From Pseudomonadota bacterium (GTDB lineage: Bacteria; Pseudomonadota; Alphaproteobacteria; Rhizobiales; Xanthobacteraceae), in the NCBI GenBank assembly GCA_023433965.1, contig JAEYTQ010000243.1, positions 1 to 5,001 on the forward strand: 5,001 nt of DNA, read 5' to 3'. The notes beneath the pieces were generated by a model. The model was not told the DNA's origin. It ran no database searches and saw nothing but the letters and a program-made list of their open reading frames with translations. A program made the position numbers and the translations under genes. Shown one piece after another: positions 1-5,001 of the stretch (positions within the stretch are counted from its first letter, which is position 1; the number at the start of each line of letters is the position of its first letter).

Positions 1-27
1 GCACTGCATTCGGGCTGGCGTTTGTGA
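1..27 (+). CDS. ubiE: UbiE C-terminal end (partial): ubiquinone/menaquinone C-methyltransferase
   Basis: Reading from base 1 in frame 1 gives ALHSGWRL followed by TGA at 25-27. UbiE methyltransferases typically end in a short (A)xHSG(W/Y)(R/K)-type tail (E. coli ends AVHSGYKF, from memory), so this is read as the last eight residues of UbiE, the SAM-dependent C-methyltransferase of ubiquinone synthesis. Its stop overlaps the ubiB start in a GTGA arrangement (GTG 24-26, TGA 25-27), which implies translational coupling. Only 27 bases are visible, so the call depends on the tail motif plus the usual ubiE-ubiB neighbourhood. Confidence 0.72.
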   Translation, partial: ALHSGWRL

Positions 28-1598
28 TCTCTGCCGTCACCCACCTTGCGCGCCTGATCCGCGCCGCATTCGTGTTTGCGCGCGAAGGCGTGTTCGGCGC
101 GGTCGATCCGAGCCTGGTGCCGCCGCCGGGACAACTCGCGCTCAAGCTGGCGCGCATCATCGAGCGCGGCGGCGTCAAGCACGGTCCGCGGATCTCGCGC
201 GCGCTCACCCGAATGGGCCCGGCCTATCTCAAGCTCGGGCAGTTCCTGGCAACGCGCCCGGACGTGGTCGGCGTCATCATGGCGCGCGACCTCGAAAGCC
301 TCCAGGACCGCCTGCCGCCGTTCTCGCAAGCCGAAGCGGAAGCTGCGATCACCACCTCGCTGGAGCGGCCGCTGACGGAGATCTTCGCGAGCTTCGGCCC
401 GCCGGTCGCGGCCGCTTCGATCGCGCAGGTGCATCGCGGCGAGGTGCTGCGCGACGGCATCCGCAGGTCCGTCGCGATCAAGGTGCTGAGGCCCAATGTC
501 GCCGCACGCTTCCGCCGCGACCTCTCCGATTTCTTCTTCGTCGCGTACAAGGCCGAGGCCTATTCGGCCGAGGCGCGGCGGCTGCGCCTGATCGAAGTCA
601 TCAACACCATGTCGCGATCGGTCGCGATGGAGATGGACCTGCGCCTCGAGGCCGCCGCGCTGTCGGAGATGGCGGAGAACACGCGCGACGACCCTGATTT
701 TCGCGTACCCGCCGTCGACTGGGACCGCACCACGCACAACGTGCTGACGATGGAGTGGATCGACGGCATCGCGCTGAACGACCACAAACGCCTTGCGGAG
801 GCGCAGGTCGATTTGCCCGATCTCGGCCGCAAGGTGATCCAGAGCTTTCTGCGCCACGCGCTGCGCGACGGCTTCTTCCACGCCGACATGCATCCAGGCA
901 ATCTGTTCCTCGATGACGCCGGCCGCCTCGTCGCGGTCGATTTCGGCATCATGGGCCGATTGGGCATGAAGGAGCGGCGCTTCCTCGCCGAAATTCTGCT
1001 CGGCTTCATCACCCGCGACTATCGTCGCGTCGCCGAGGTTCATTTCGAGGCGGGCTACGTCCCCGCGCATCATTCGGTCGAGAATTTCGCGCAGGCCATC
1101 CGTGCCATCGGCGAGCCGATCCACAACCGCACCGCCGAAGAGATCTCGATGGCACGGCTCTTGACGCTGCTGCTCGAAGTCACCGGCCTGTTCGACATGA
1201 CGACGCGGCCCGAGCTGATCCTGCTGCAGAAGACCATGGTCGTGGTCGAGGGCGTGGCGCGCGGCTTCGATCCCAAGCTCGACATCTGGAAGATCGCCGA
1301 TCCCGTGGTGCGCGAATGGATCGAGCGCAATCTCGGCCCCATCGGCCGGGTGCAAGGCGCACTCGCCGGGACCGGCGACATCGCGCGGGTCCTGATGCGC
1401 CTGCCAGAGATCGCCGAGCGCTCGGTGAAGGTGCTGGAGCAGCTCGAGACCATGACGCGTGAGGGCATCAGGCTGTCGCCGGAGAGCATCGCCGCGATGG
1501 GGCGGAGCGAGGGCCGCAAGAACCGCTGGCGCACCGTGGCACTCTGGATCATCGCCGCGACCTTCATCGGCATCCTCATCGCTGTTCGGAATCTATGA
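24..1598 (+). CDS. ubiB: UbiB, ABC1/ADCK-type atypical kinase of ubiquinone biosynthesis
   Basis: This 524-residue protein belongs to the UbiB/ABC1/ADCK family of protein-kinase-like ATPases that support coenzyme Q assembly at the inner membrane. The family hallmarks are present in order: the KxGQ motif (K70-Q73, in AYLKLGQF), the alanine-rich loop in AAASIAQVH (about 129-137) that replaces the usual kinase glycine loop, the beta-3 lysine K153 (VAIKV), the ExD motif E203-D205, the catalytic loop HADMHPGN (286-293) and DFG (306-308). A hydrophobic C-terminal segment at about 504-521 (VALWIIAATFIGILIAV) fits the family's membrane anchor. The length is normal. The GTG start at 24 was chosen because it overlaps the ubiE stop (GTGA); the frame is open further upstream, but that stretch is explained by ubiE. 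No clear Shine-Dalgarno site is visible, consistent with coupling to ubiE. The UbiB family assists the pathway rather than catalysing a defined hydroxylation, so the exact reaction is left open. Confidence 0.95.
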   Translation: MISAVTHLARLIRAAFVFAREGVFGAVDPSLVPPPGQLALKLARIIERGGVKHGPRISRALTRMGPAYLKLGQFLATRPDVVGVIMARDLESLQDRLPPFSQAEAEAAITTSLERPLTEIFASFGPPVAAASIAQVHRGEVLRDGIRRSVAIKVLRPNVAARFRRDLSDFFFVAYKAEAYSAEARRLRLIEVINTMSRSVAMEMDLRLEAAALSEMAENTRDDPDFRVPAVDWDRTTHNVLTMEWIDGIALNDHKRLAEAQVDLPDLGRKVIQSFLRHALRDGFFHADMHPGNLFLDDAGRLVAVDFGIMGRLGMKERRFLAEILLGFITRDYRRVAEVHFEAGYVPAHHSVENFAQAIRAIGEPIHNRTAEEISMARLLTLLLEVTGLFDMTTRPELILLQKTMVVVEGVARGFDPKLDIWKIADPVVREWIERNLGPIGRVQGALAGTGDIARVLMRLPEIAERSVKVLEQLETMTREGIRLSPESIAAMGRSEGRKNRWRTVALWIIAATFIGILIAVRNL

Positions 1599-1612
1599 TT
1601 GCACTGCAATCA
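1596..1612. promoter_or_regulatory. Perfect 17-bp palindrome upstream of coaBC, candidate operator half 1
   Basis: TGATTGCA-C-TGCAATCA has two perfect 8-bp arms around one central base (1604). It begins on the T of the ubiB TGA stop. A similar 17-bp palindrome lies 23 bp downstream, centre to centre, so the two fall on nearly the same face of the helix. The next gene encodes an N-terminal ribbon-helix-helix domain, and such antitoxins usually bind palindromes at their own promoters. Operator function is inferred; the symmetry is directly seen. Confidence 0.7.
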
Positions 1613-1627
1613 CGCACGTGATAGCAT
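1599..1627 (+). promoter_or_regulatory. Possible sigma-70-type promoter for coaBC-dut
   Basis: TTGCAC (1599-1604) and TAGCAT (1622-1627) are separated by exactly 17 bases and resemble -35 and -10 boxes, though neither is a strong match. The -35 lies inside the first palindrome and the -10 inside the second, as expected for an operator-controlled promoter, with transcription starting near 1634. A competing -10-like TATGAT at 1594-1599 has no convincing -35. Read-through from ubiB is also possible. Confidence 0.35.
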
Positions 1628-1635
1628 TGCTATCA
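1619..1635. promoter_or_regulatory. Perfect 17-bp palindrome upstream of coaBC, candidate operator half 2
   Basis: TGATAGCA-T-TGCTATCA has perfect 8-bp arms around base 1627. It differs from the first palindrome only by a symmetrical T/A swap in each arm and by the central base. The half-site TGATAGCA/TGCTATCA matches, as I remember it, the half-site of the Neisseria FitA operator. It ends 19 bases before the coaBC start, where bound protein could block promoter clearance. Confidence 0.72.
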
Positions 1636-1644
1636 TTCGATGCT

Positions 1645-1650
1645 GGAGGG
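1645..1650 (+). promoter_or_regulatory. Shine-Dalgarno site that decides the coaBC start
   Basis: GGAGGG ends four bases before GTG 1655 (five if the core is taken as GGAGG). It lies inside the codons that would follow an upstream in-frame ATG at 1640. That ATG has no ribosome-binding site of its own, since only palindrome sequence precedes it. The site therefore favours GTG 1655. Confidence 0.7.
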
Positions 1651-1654
1651 CGCC

Positions 1655-1789
1655 GTGGCAAGCCTGACCATCCGCAAGCTCGACGACGCCGTCAAAACCT
1701 ATTTGCGGCTGCGCTCGGCCAAGAACCGCAGGTCTGTCGAAGAAGAAGTCCGGGTCATCCTGCGCGAACTGATCGAGGGCCGCGAGGAA
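1655..1789 (+). other. FitA/VapB-type ribbon-helix-helix DNA-binding domain fused to CoaBC
   Basis: Residues 1-45 of the coaBC product read [11 protein letters not shown], then a helix rich in Lys and Arg, the turn NRRSVEEE, and a second helix [11 protein letters not shown]. This matches the plan of FitA-like antitoxins: a beta-strand MASxxIRxL whose arginine contacts DNA, helix A, a G/N-RS turn, then a helix with E(V/I)RxIL. The toxin-binding tail that normally follows in FitA is absent, replaced by a linker (1790-1870) rich in Pro, Ser and Thr. No PIN-domain toxin gene is present in the window. DNA binding is inferred from the fold pattern. Confidence 0.85.
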
Positions 1790-3106
1790 CCGCTGACGCC
1801 GTTTTCCGCGCCGCCGACCCCCTCCACCAGCCCGACGCCACAGCGCAGCGGCGCGGTTCCCGAGGCCAACGTCACCCTGATCATCGGCGGCGGCATCGCG
1901 GCCTACAAATCGCTCGACCTGATCCGGCGGCTGAAGGAGCGCCGCATCGAGGTCCGCTGTGTGCTGACGAAGGCGGCGCAACAATTCGTCACGCCACTGG
2001 CCGCAAGCGCATTGTCGCATGAGCGCGTCTATACCGACCTGTTCGACCCGCAGAGCGAGTTCGACGCCGGGCACATTCGGCTGGCACGCGACTGCGACCT
2101 GATCGTGGTGGCGCCGGCCACCGCCGACCTGATGGCGAAGATGGCGAACGGCCACGCCGACGATCTCGCCAGCGCGATCCTGCTCGCGACCAACCGCAAG
2201 GTACTGCTGGCACCGGCGATGAATCCGCTGATGTGGAATAACGCAGCGACCCGGCGCAACGTCGCGCAGCTCCAGCGCGACGGCGTCGTGCTGATCGGCC
2301 CGAACGCTGGCGAGATGGCGGAGGCGGGCGAAGCCGGCATCGGGCGCATGTCGGAGGCGATCGAGATCGCCGAGGCCGCCGAGCGGCTGCTGCAACCGCC
2401 GGTGCCGCGCCCGCTCGCCGGCAAGCGCGTGCTGATCACGGCGGGTCCGACGCACGAGCCGATCGATCCGGTGCGCTATATCGCCAACCGCTCCTCCGGC
2501 AAGCAGGGCTTTGCCATTGCCGCCGCGGCGCAGGCCGCCGGCGCCGAGGTTACTCTGGTGAGCGGTCCGGTCGACCTCGACGATCCCCCCGGCGTGACGG
2601 TGAAGCATGTCGAATCGGCGCGGCAGATGCTGGAGCAGGTGCAGGCGACACTTCCCGCCGACGTCGCGATCTTCGCCGCCGCGGTCGCCGACTGGCGGGT
2701 CGCCAACGAGGGCGGGCAGAAGCTGAAGAAGACGTCCGCCGGCATGCCGCCGCTCCAATTGGACGAGAACCCGGACATCCTCGCCACCATTTCCAAGCTG
2801 AGCGACAAGCGCCCGCCGCTGGTGATCGGCTTTGCCGCCGAAACCGAGCACCTCATCGACAACGCCAAGGCAAAATTCGCGCGCAAGGGCTGCGACTGGA
2901 TCGTCGCCAACGACGTCTCCCCCGCGACCGGCGTGATGGGCGGCGATCGCAACACGGTCCATCTGCTCAGCCGCAAGAACGGTGCGAAGGACGGCGAAAT
3001 TACCGTTGATTCATGGCCGGTGATGACCAAGGAACAGGTCGCCATCGAACTGGTCGCGCACATCGCGAAAAGCGTGAGCGACAAATCCCGGGAGCCGGCA
3101 TCTTGA
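1655..3106 (+). CDS. coaBC: CoaBC (phosphopantothenoylcysteine synthetase/decarboxylase) with N-terminal antitoxin-like ribbon-helix-helix domain
   Basis: This bifunctional cytosolic enzyme joins cysteine to 4'-phosphopantothenate using CTP (CoaB) and decarboxylates the product with FMN (CoaC) to 4'-phosphopantetheine for coenzyme A. In 483-residue numbering from GTG 1655, residues 1-45 are a FitA-like ribbon-helix-helix domain and 46-72 a Pro/Ser/Thr-rich linker. The CoaC flavoprotein runs from about 73 to 245: [10 protein letters not shown], catalytic H140 in HIRLAR, PAMN with N190, and GIGRM. CoaB runs from about 254 to 470: [16 protein letters not shown]278 in [18 protein letters not shown] at 356-359, FAAETE and ANDV. 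The flap cysteine of E. coli Dfp (ACG before GRM) is alanine here (A224, EAG), probably a lineage feature. An alternative ATG at 1640 would add five residues; GTG is preferred for its Shine-Dalgarno site and because MASLTIR matches typical FitA starts. The stop overlaps the dut start. Two palindromes lie just upstream. Enzyme identity is very secure; a regulatory role for the N-terminus is inferred. Confidence 0.95.
   Translation: MASLTIRKLDDAVKTYLRLRSAKNRRSVEEEVRVILRELIEGREEPLTPFSAPPTPSTSPTPQRSGAVPEANVTLIIGGGIAAYKSLDLIRRLKERRIEVRCVLTKAAQQFVTPLAASALSHERVYTDLFDPQSEFDAGHIRLARDCDLIVVAPATADLMAKMANGHADDLASAILLATNRKVLLAPAMNPLMWNNAATRRNVAQLQRDGVVLIGPNAGEMAEAGEAGIGRMSEAIEIAEAAERLLQPPVPRPLAGKRVLITAGPTHEPIDPVRYIANRSSGKQGFAIAAAAQAAGAEVTLVSGPVDLDDPPGVTVKHVESARQMLEQVQATLPADVAIFAAAVADWRVANEGGQKLKKTSAGMPPLQLDENPDILATISKLSDKRPPLVIGFAAETEHLIDNAKAKFARKGCDWIVANDVSPATGVMGGDRNTVHLLSRKNGAKDGEITVDSWPVMTKEQVAIELVAHIAKSVSDKSREPAS
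3090..3094 (+). promoter_or_regulatory. Ribosome-binding site supporting the TTG start of dut
   Basis: GGGAG lies inside the last codons of coaBC, eight bases before TTG 3103. It is the only good Shine-Dalgarno-like run near the expected N-terminus, and no ATG or GTG in frame gives the normal dUTPase length. Confidence 0.6.
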
Positions 3107-3561
3107 GCACGAAGGTTACGGTCGAGCTGCAGCAGCTGCCGCATGCCGATGGCCTCCCATTGCCGGCGTACCAGACCGCCGAGGCCGCCGGCCTCGACCT
3201 CATGGCGGCCGTACCCGAGAACGAGCCGCTGACGCTCGCGCCCGGCCGATATGCGCTGGTGCCGACGGGCCTTGCGATTGCGCTGCCCACCGGGCACGAG
3301 GCGCAGGTGCGGCCGCGTTCGGGACTCGCGGCCAAGCACGGCGTCACCGTGCTGAACTCGCCCGGCACGATCGACGCCGACTACCGCGGCGAGATCAAGG
3401 TGATCCTGATCAACCACGGCCAAGCGCCCTTCGTGATCGAGCGCGGCGAACGCATCGCCCAGATGGTGATCGCGCCCGTGGTGCAGGCCGCACTGGTTCC
3501 GGTCATCACCTTGTCGGCGACCGATCGCGGCGCAGGCGGATTCGGCTCCACCGGCCGCTAG
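3103..3561 (+). CDS. dut: Deoxyuridine 5'-triphosphate nucleotidohydrolase (dUTPase), trimeric type
   Basis: The 152-residue product hydrolyses dUTP to dUMP and pyrophosphate, keeping uracil out of DNA and supplying dUMP for thymidylate synthesis. All five motifs of homotrimeric dUTPases are visible: AGLDLMA (29-35, motif 1), [11 protein letters not shown] (71-81, motif 2), [17 protein letters not shown] (88-104, motif 3, with the catalytic aspartate in IDADYRGE), [10 protein letters not shown] (114-123, motif 4) and the glycine-rich, phosphate-covering tail [11 protein letters not shown] (142-152, motif 5). The start is taken as TTG 3103: it gives the normal family length, has GGGAG at 3090-3094 eight bases upstream, and overlaps the coaBC stop by four bases (TTGA). 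The same frame is open upstream to 3013, but those codons lie inside coaBC. The coaBC-dut pair is a widespread bacterial arrangement, and translation is probably coupled. Confidence 0.96.
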   Translation: MSTKVTVELQQLPHADGLPLPAYQTAEAAGLDLMAAVPENEPLTLAPGRYALVPTGLAIALPTGHEAQVRPRSGLAAKHGVTVLNSPGTIDADYRGEIKVILINHGQAPFVIERGERIAQMVIAPVVQAALVPVITLSATDRGAGGFGSTGR

Positions 3562-3602
3562 CAGTCTCGCTGCGCGGCTTGCGGACAGGGAGCGCGTTTC
3601 CG

Positions 3603-3630
3603 CCGCTGCATGACAGCGAATGTGCAGCGG
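3603..3630 (+). terminator. Possible hairpin after dut, weak terminator candidate
   Basis: CCGCTGCA (3603-3610) and TGCAGCGG (3623-3630) form a perfect 8-bp GC-rich stem with a 12-base loop, 41 bases after the dut stop. The following sequence is GC-rich (gcccatgcccc), with no run of T, so a classical Rho-independent terminator is not supported. It could protect the 3' end of the coaBC-dut message or act with Rho. A shorter alternative pairing, GGGC-CCAT-GCCC at 3629-3640, competes with its base. Confidence 0.3.
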
Positions 3631-3662
3631 GCCCATGCCCCGCCACAGCCTTCATTTCTTCA

Positions 3663-3677
3663 AATTGCGCCGCAATT
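3663..3677. promoter_or_regulatory. 15-bp palindrome upstream of sppA, candidate operator
   Basis: AATTGCG-C-CGCAATT is a perfect inverted repeat with 7-bp arms centred on 3670, in the 189-base gap between dut and sppA. Its core ATTGC-N3-GCAAT is identical to that of the first palindrome before coaBC. It overlaps a weak -35-like TTGCGC (3665-3670), which lies 17 bases before GATAAG (3688-3693), a possible -10. The binding protein is unknown. Confidence 0.45.
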
Positions 3678-3695
3678 GATGTATCCAGATAAGCC

Positions 3696-3720
3696 GTTGG
3701 TCATGCCGTGACGGCACAAC
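3696..3720 (+). repeat. Interrupted hairpin in the sppA leader
   Basis: TGCCGT (3704-3709), G, ACGGCA (3711-3716) is a 13-bp palindrome. GTTG (3696-3699) can also pair with CAAC (3717-3720), leaving a four-base bulge (3700-3703). As DNA it could be a protein site; the one-base loop makes the tip poor as an RNA hairpin. It ends 18 bases before the sppA ribosome-binding site. No function can be assigned. Confidence 0.3.
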
Positions 3721-3750
3721 GCGCCTGATCTTTCATTTGGAGATATCTCG

Positions 3751-4731
3751 ATGTCGCTCGATTCGGACATCATCGTCGATCGCCGCAGGATTCGCCGCAA
3801 GCTGACGTTCTGGCGTGTGATGGCCGCGCTGATCGCGATCGCGGCGATAGCGAGCGTTGCGCTGATCGCGACACCGGGAGCGCGCGGCACCTTCGCGTCG
3901 GCCGGCTCGATCGCGCGCGTTCACATCGAGGGCTTGATCCGCAGCGATTCCGATCGCACGCAGGCGCTCGAGCGGCTGGAGAACTCGCAGGCCGCCGCCG
4001 TGATCGTCCATATCAACTCGCCGGGCGGCACCACTGCCGGCTCCGAACAGCTCTACGATTCCCTGGTTCGGCTGAAGGCGAAGAAGCCGCTGGTTGTGGT
4101 GGTCGAGGGCCTCGCTGCCTCCGGGGGCTACATCACGGCAATCGCGAGCGACCACATCGTGGCCCAGCAGAGCTCGCTGGTGGGCTCGATCGGCGTGCTG
4201 TTCCAGTATCCCAACGTTTCCGAGCTGCTGAAGACCATCGGAGTCAAGGTCGAGGAGGTCAAATCGTCGCCGCTGAAGGCCGCGCCCAACGGTTTCGAGC
4301 CGACCAGCCCCGAGGCGCGCGCCGCGCTCGATGCGCTGGTGAAGGATTCCTATGCCTGGTTCAAGGGAATGGTGAAGGAGCGGCGTGGCATGGATGACAC
4401 GCTGCTCGAAAAAGTCGCGGATGGCCGCGTCTTCACGGGGCGCCAGGCGATCGAGCTCAAGCTGATCGACCAGATCGGCGACGAGAAGACGGCCGTGACC
4501 TGGCTGGTCGAGCACAAGGGCGTCAGGAAGGGTCTGCCGGTACGCGACTACAAGCTTCAGCCACGCTTTGGCGATCTGTCATTCCTCAAGGCCACCGCCG
4601 TCGTCACGCTGGAAGCGCTCGGTTTGGGCGCGATTGCGCATCAGATCGGGCAAACCGGCGTCGCGCAGGCGGTCGACCGGCTCGGAATGGATGGAATGCT
4701 GGCCCTGTGGCAGCCGGCTGCGTCAAACTGA
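3751..4731 (+). CDS. sppA: SppA, signal peptide peptidase (short, S49 serine protease)
   Basis: The 326-residue protein is a short-form SppA of peptidase family S49. It degrades cleaved signal peptides and possibly misplaced membrane proteins from the outer face of the inner membrane. A basic N-terminus (RRRIRRK, 11-17) precedes one hydrophobic segment at about 22-42, giving an N-in anchor with the protease domain in the periplasm. The Ser/Lys dyad is visible: S124 in LAASGGYITA and K176 in SSPLKAAPN, 52 residues apart, the same spacing as Ser147/Lys199 of Bacillus SppA (from memory). HINSPGG (87-93) and GSIGVLFQ (145-152) are further S49 motifs. The length fits the half-size form, not the duplicated ~600-residue E. 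coli form. ATG 3751 has GGAG at 3739-3742, eight bases upstream. The gene stands 189 bases after dut and 172 before ihfB, so it probably has its own promoter. A sppA-ihfB neighbourhood is, as I recall, common in alphaproteobacteria. Confidence 0.95.
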   Translation: MSLDSDIIVDRRRIRRKLTFWRVMAALIAIAAIASVALIATPGARGTFASAGSIARVHIEGLIRSDSDRTQALERLENSQAAAVIVHINSPGGTTAGSEQLYDSLVRLKAKKPLVVVVEGLAASGGYITAIASDHIVAQQSSLVGSIGVLFQYPNVSELLKTIGVKVEEVKSSPLKAAPNGFEPTSPEARAALDALVKDSYAWFKGMVKERRGMDDTLLEKVADGRVFTGRQAIELKLIDQIGDEKTAVTWLVEHKGVRKGLPVRDYKLQPRFGDLSFLKATAVVTLEALGLGAIAHQIGQTGVAQAVDRLGMDGMLALWQPAASN

Positions 4732-4826
4732 CCGGATGCAGGCGAGTTCCGAAAGCTTTTCCCGTTGGGCGCGTGCCGGATCAGCCTGCTTTTTCGGCAT
4801 TTGTCACGCATTTTCACGACGCTCAG

Positions 4827-4861
4827 CCTTGATTTAGCGTCTTGACAGATCAAGGTATTTT
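4827..4861 (+). terminator. Inverted repeat followed by TATTTT; terminator of sppA or operator of ihfB
   Basis: CCTTGAT (4827-4833) and ATCAAGG (4849-4855) are perfect 7-bp arms around a 15-base loop, followed by TATTTT. This resembles a weak intrinsic terminator for sppA. The loop contains a second CTTGA (4841-4845) that can pair with the same TCAAG (4850-4854), giving two mutually exclusive stems. Because it also spans the TTGACA element, it may instead be a regulator site. Confidence 0.3.
4842..4847 (+). promoter_or_regulatory. TTGACA -35-like element, possible ihfB promoter
   Basis: The hexamer matches the sigma-70 -35 consensus exactly and has the alphaproteobacterial form CTTGAC from 4841. 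The expected -10 position at 17 bases (4865-4870, GGAAAT) is poor, so the promoter call is tentative. Confidence 0.3.
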
Positions 4862-4903
4862 CACGGAAATGGTCATCCGCACGCTCCCGGGTCCTATCTC
4901 TCG

Positions 4904-5001
4904 ATGATCAAATCCGAACTTGTTCAGCGTATCGCCGAGCACAACCCGCATCTGTACCAGCGGGATGTCGAGAACATTGTGAATGCGATTCTCGAAGAGA
5001 T
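4904..5001 (+). CDS. ihfB: Integration host factor subunit beta (partial, 5' end)
   Basis: The visible 32 residues, starting [18 protein letters not shown], match the N-terminus of IhfB, the HU/IHF-family subunit that with IhfA binds and sharply bends DNA in recombination, replication and transcription control. The early helix-turn-helix dimerisation region (residues 3-14 and 19-32) has the expected K-S-E-L and (D)VE.IV..IL pattern. Only the first third or so is present, because the window ends inside codon 33. ATG 4904 is the natural family start, but no Shine-Dalgarno sequence precedes it; a short upstream frame ends on it with an ATGA overlap. HU is the main alternative; the sequence and the sppA neighbour favour IhfB. 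Confidence 0.92.
   Translation, partial: MIKSELVQRIAEHNPHLYQRDVENIVNAILEE

Larger units (their letters stand above)
4798..4865. repeat. Three copies of a CATTT(G)TCACG-like element before ihfB
   Basis: CATTTGTCACG (4798-4808) is followed directly by CATTTTCACG (4809-4818), and TATTTTCACG recurs at 4856-4865. The last two share nine identical bases 47 bp apart. Such iteration in a short leader may mark binding sites for one regulator, but the elements are short and could arise by chance. Confidence 0.35.
4732..4903. other. sppA-ihfB intergenic region
   Basis: No convincing gene fills these 172 bases. The region is visibly richer in A and T than the genes beside it and contains a perfect -35-like TTGACA at 4842-4847, three ATTT(G)TCACG elements, a CCTTGAT/ATCAAGG inverted repeat and a 12-codon reading frame ending on the ihfB start. 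It most likely holds the ihfB promoter and leader. Confidence 0.6.

Noticed and set aside
1655..1870. A separate complete toxin-antitoxin locus at the coaBC start
   Set aside because: There is no stop after the RHH domain and no PIN-domain or other toxin gene nearby. Only the DNA-binding part remains, fused to CoaBC.
1459..2022. Plus-strand open frame bridging the end of ubiB and the start of coaBC
   Set aside because: It is out of frame with both genes, its product is Arg/Ala/Pro-rich, and it runs through the palindromic operator region.
1610..2962. Long open frame on the minus strand (450 codons) antisense to coaBC
   Set aside because: It mirrors coaBC in GC-rich DNA. Its product is rich in Arg, His, Gly and Asp with no recognisable domain, while the + strand has unmistakable CoaBC motifs.
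2476..3636. Minus-strand open frame of 386 codons across coaBC and dut
   Set aside because: It spans two well-identified + strand genes and shows no domain or ribosome-binding support.
3562..3750. A small gene between dut and sppA
   Set aside because: No frame has a start with a ribosome-binding site and plausible coding; the space is taken up by palindromes and the sppA leader.
3733..4515. Minus-strand open frame of 260 codons opposite sppA
   Set aside because: Its composition is a shadow of sppA codon bias, and the + strand carries the complete Ser/Lys catalytic dyad.
1..5001. CRISPR arrays, tRNA or rRNA genes, insertion sequences
   Set aside because: No regularly spaced repeats, tRNA-like cloverleaf, rRNA sequence, transposase or terminal inverted repeats were seen; the window reads as ordinary core chromosome.

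Overview
The window is GC-rich, densely coded chromosomal DNA, with every gene on the + strand. It looks like a core-genome segment of an alphaproteobacterium, most likely Bradyrhizobium or a close relative. This rests on recalled protein similarity and on the gene order ubiE-ubiB-coaBC-dut ... sppA-ihfB; no search was run.

Layout: (1) Positions 1-1598 hold the last codons of ubiE and a complete ubiB, joined by a GTGA stop/start overlap; both serve ubiquinone synthesis. (2) Positions 1596-1654 are a 56-base gap containing two perfect 17-bp palindromes, the first starting on the ubiB stop codon. (3) Positions 1655-3561 hold coaBC (coenzyme A synthesis) and dut (dUTPase), overlapping by four bases, with dut starting at TTG. 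(4) Positions 3562-3750 are non-coding, with a possible hairpin and two further palindromes. (5) Positions 3751-4731 hold sppA, a membrane-anchored signal-peptide peptidase. (6) Positions 4732-4903 are a non-coding leader with short repeats and a -35-like element. (7) Position 4904 to the end is the start of ihfB, the beta subunit of integration host factor, cut by the window edge.

The most striking object is coaBC. Its first ~45 residues form a ribbon-helix-helix DNA-binding domain of the kind found in FitA/VapB-type antitoxins. A proline-rich linker joins it to an otherwise complete CoaBC enzyme. No start codon lies between the two parts, so the enzyme can only be made as a fusion. Immediately upstream sit the two palindromes, TGATTGCA-C-TGCAATCA and TGATAGCA-T-TGCTATCA, centred 23 bp apart. 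Their half-sites resemble the FitA operator as I remember it. The simplest reading is that an antitoxin DNA-binding module was captured by a CoA biosynthesis enzyme, which may now repress or sense its own promoter. No toxin gene is next to it. A palindrome with the same ATTGC-N3-GCAAT core lies upstream of sppA and might be a second target. All of the regulatory logic is inference.
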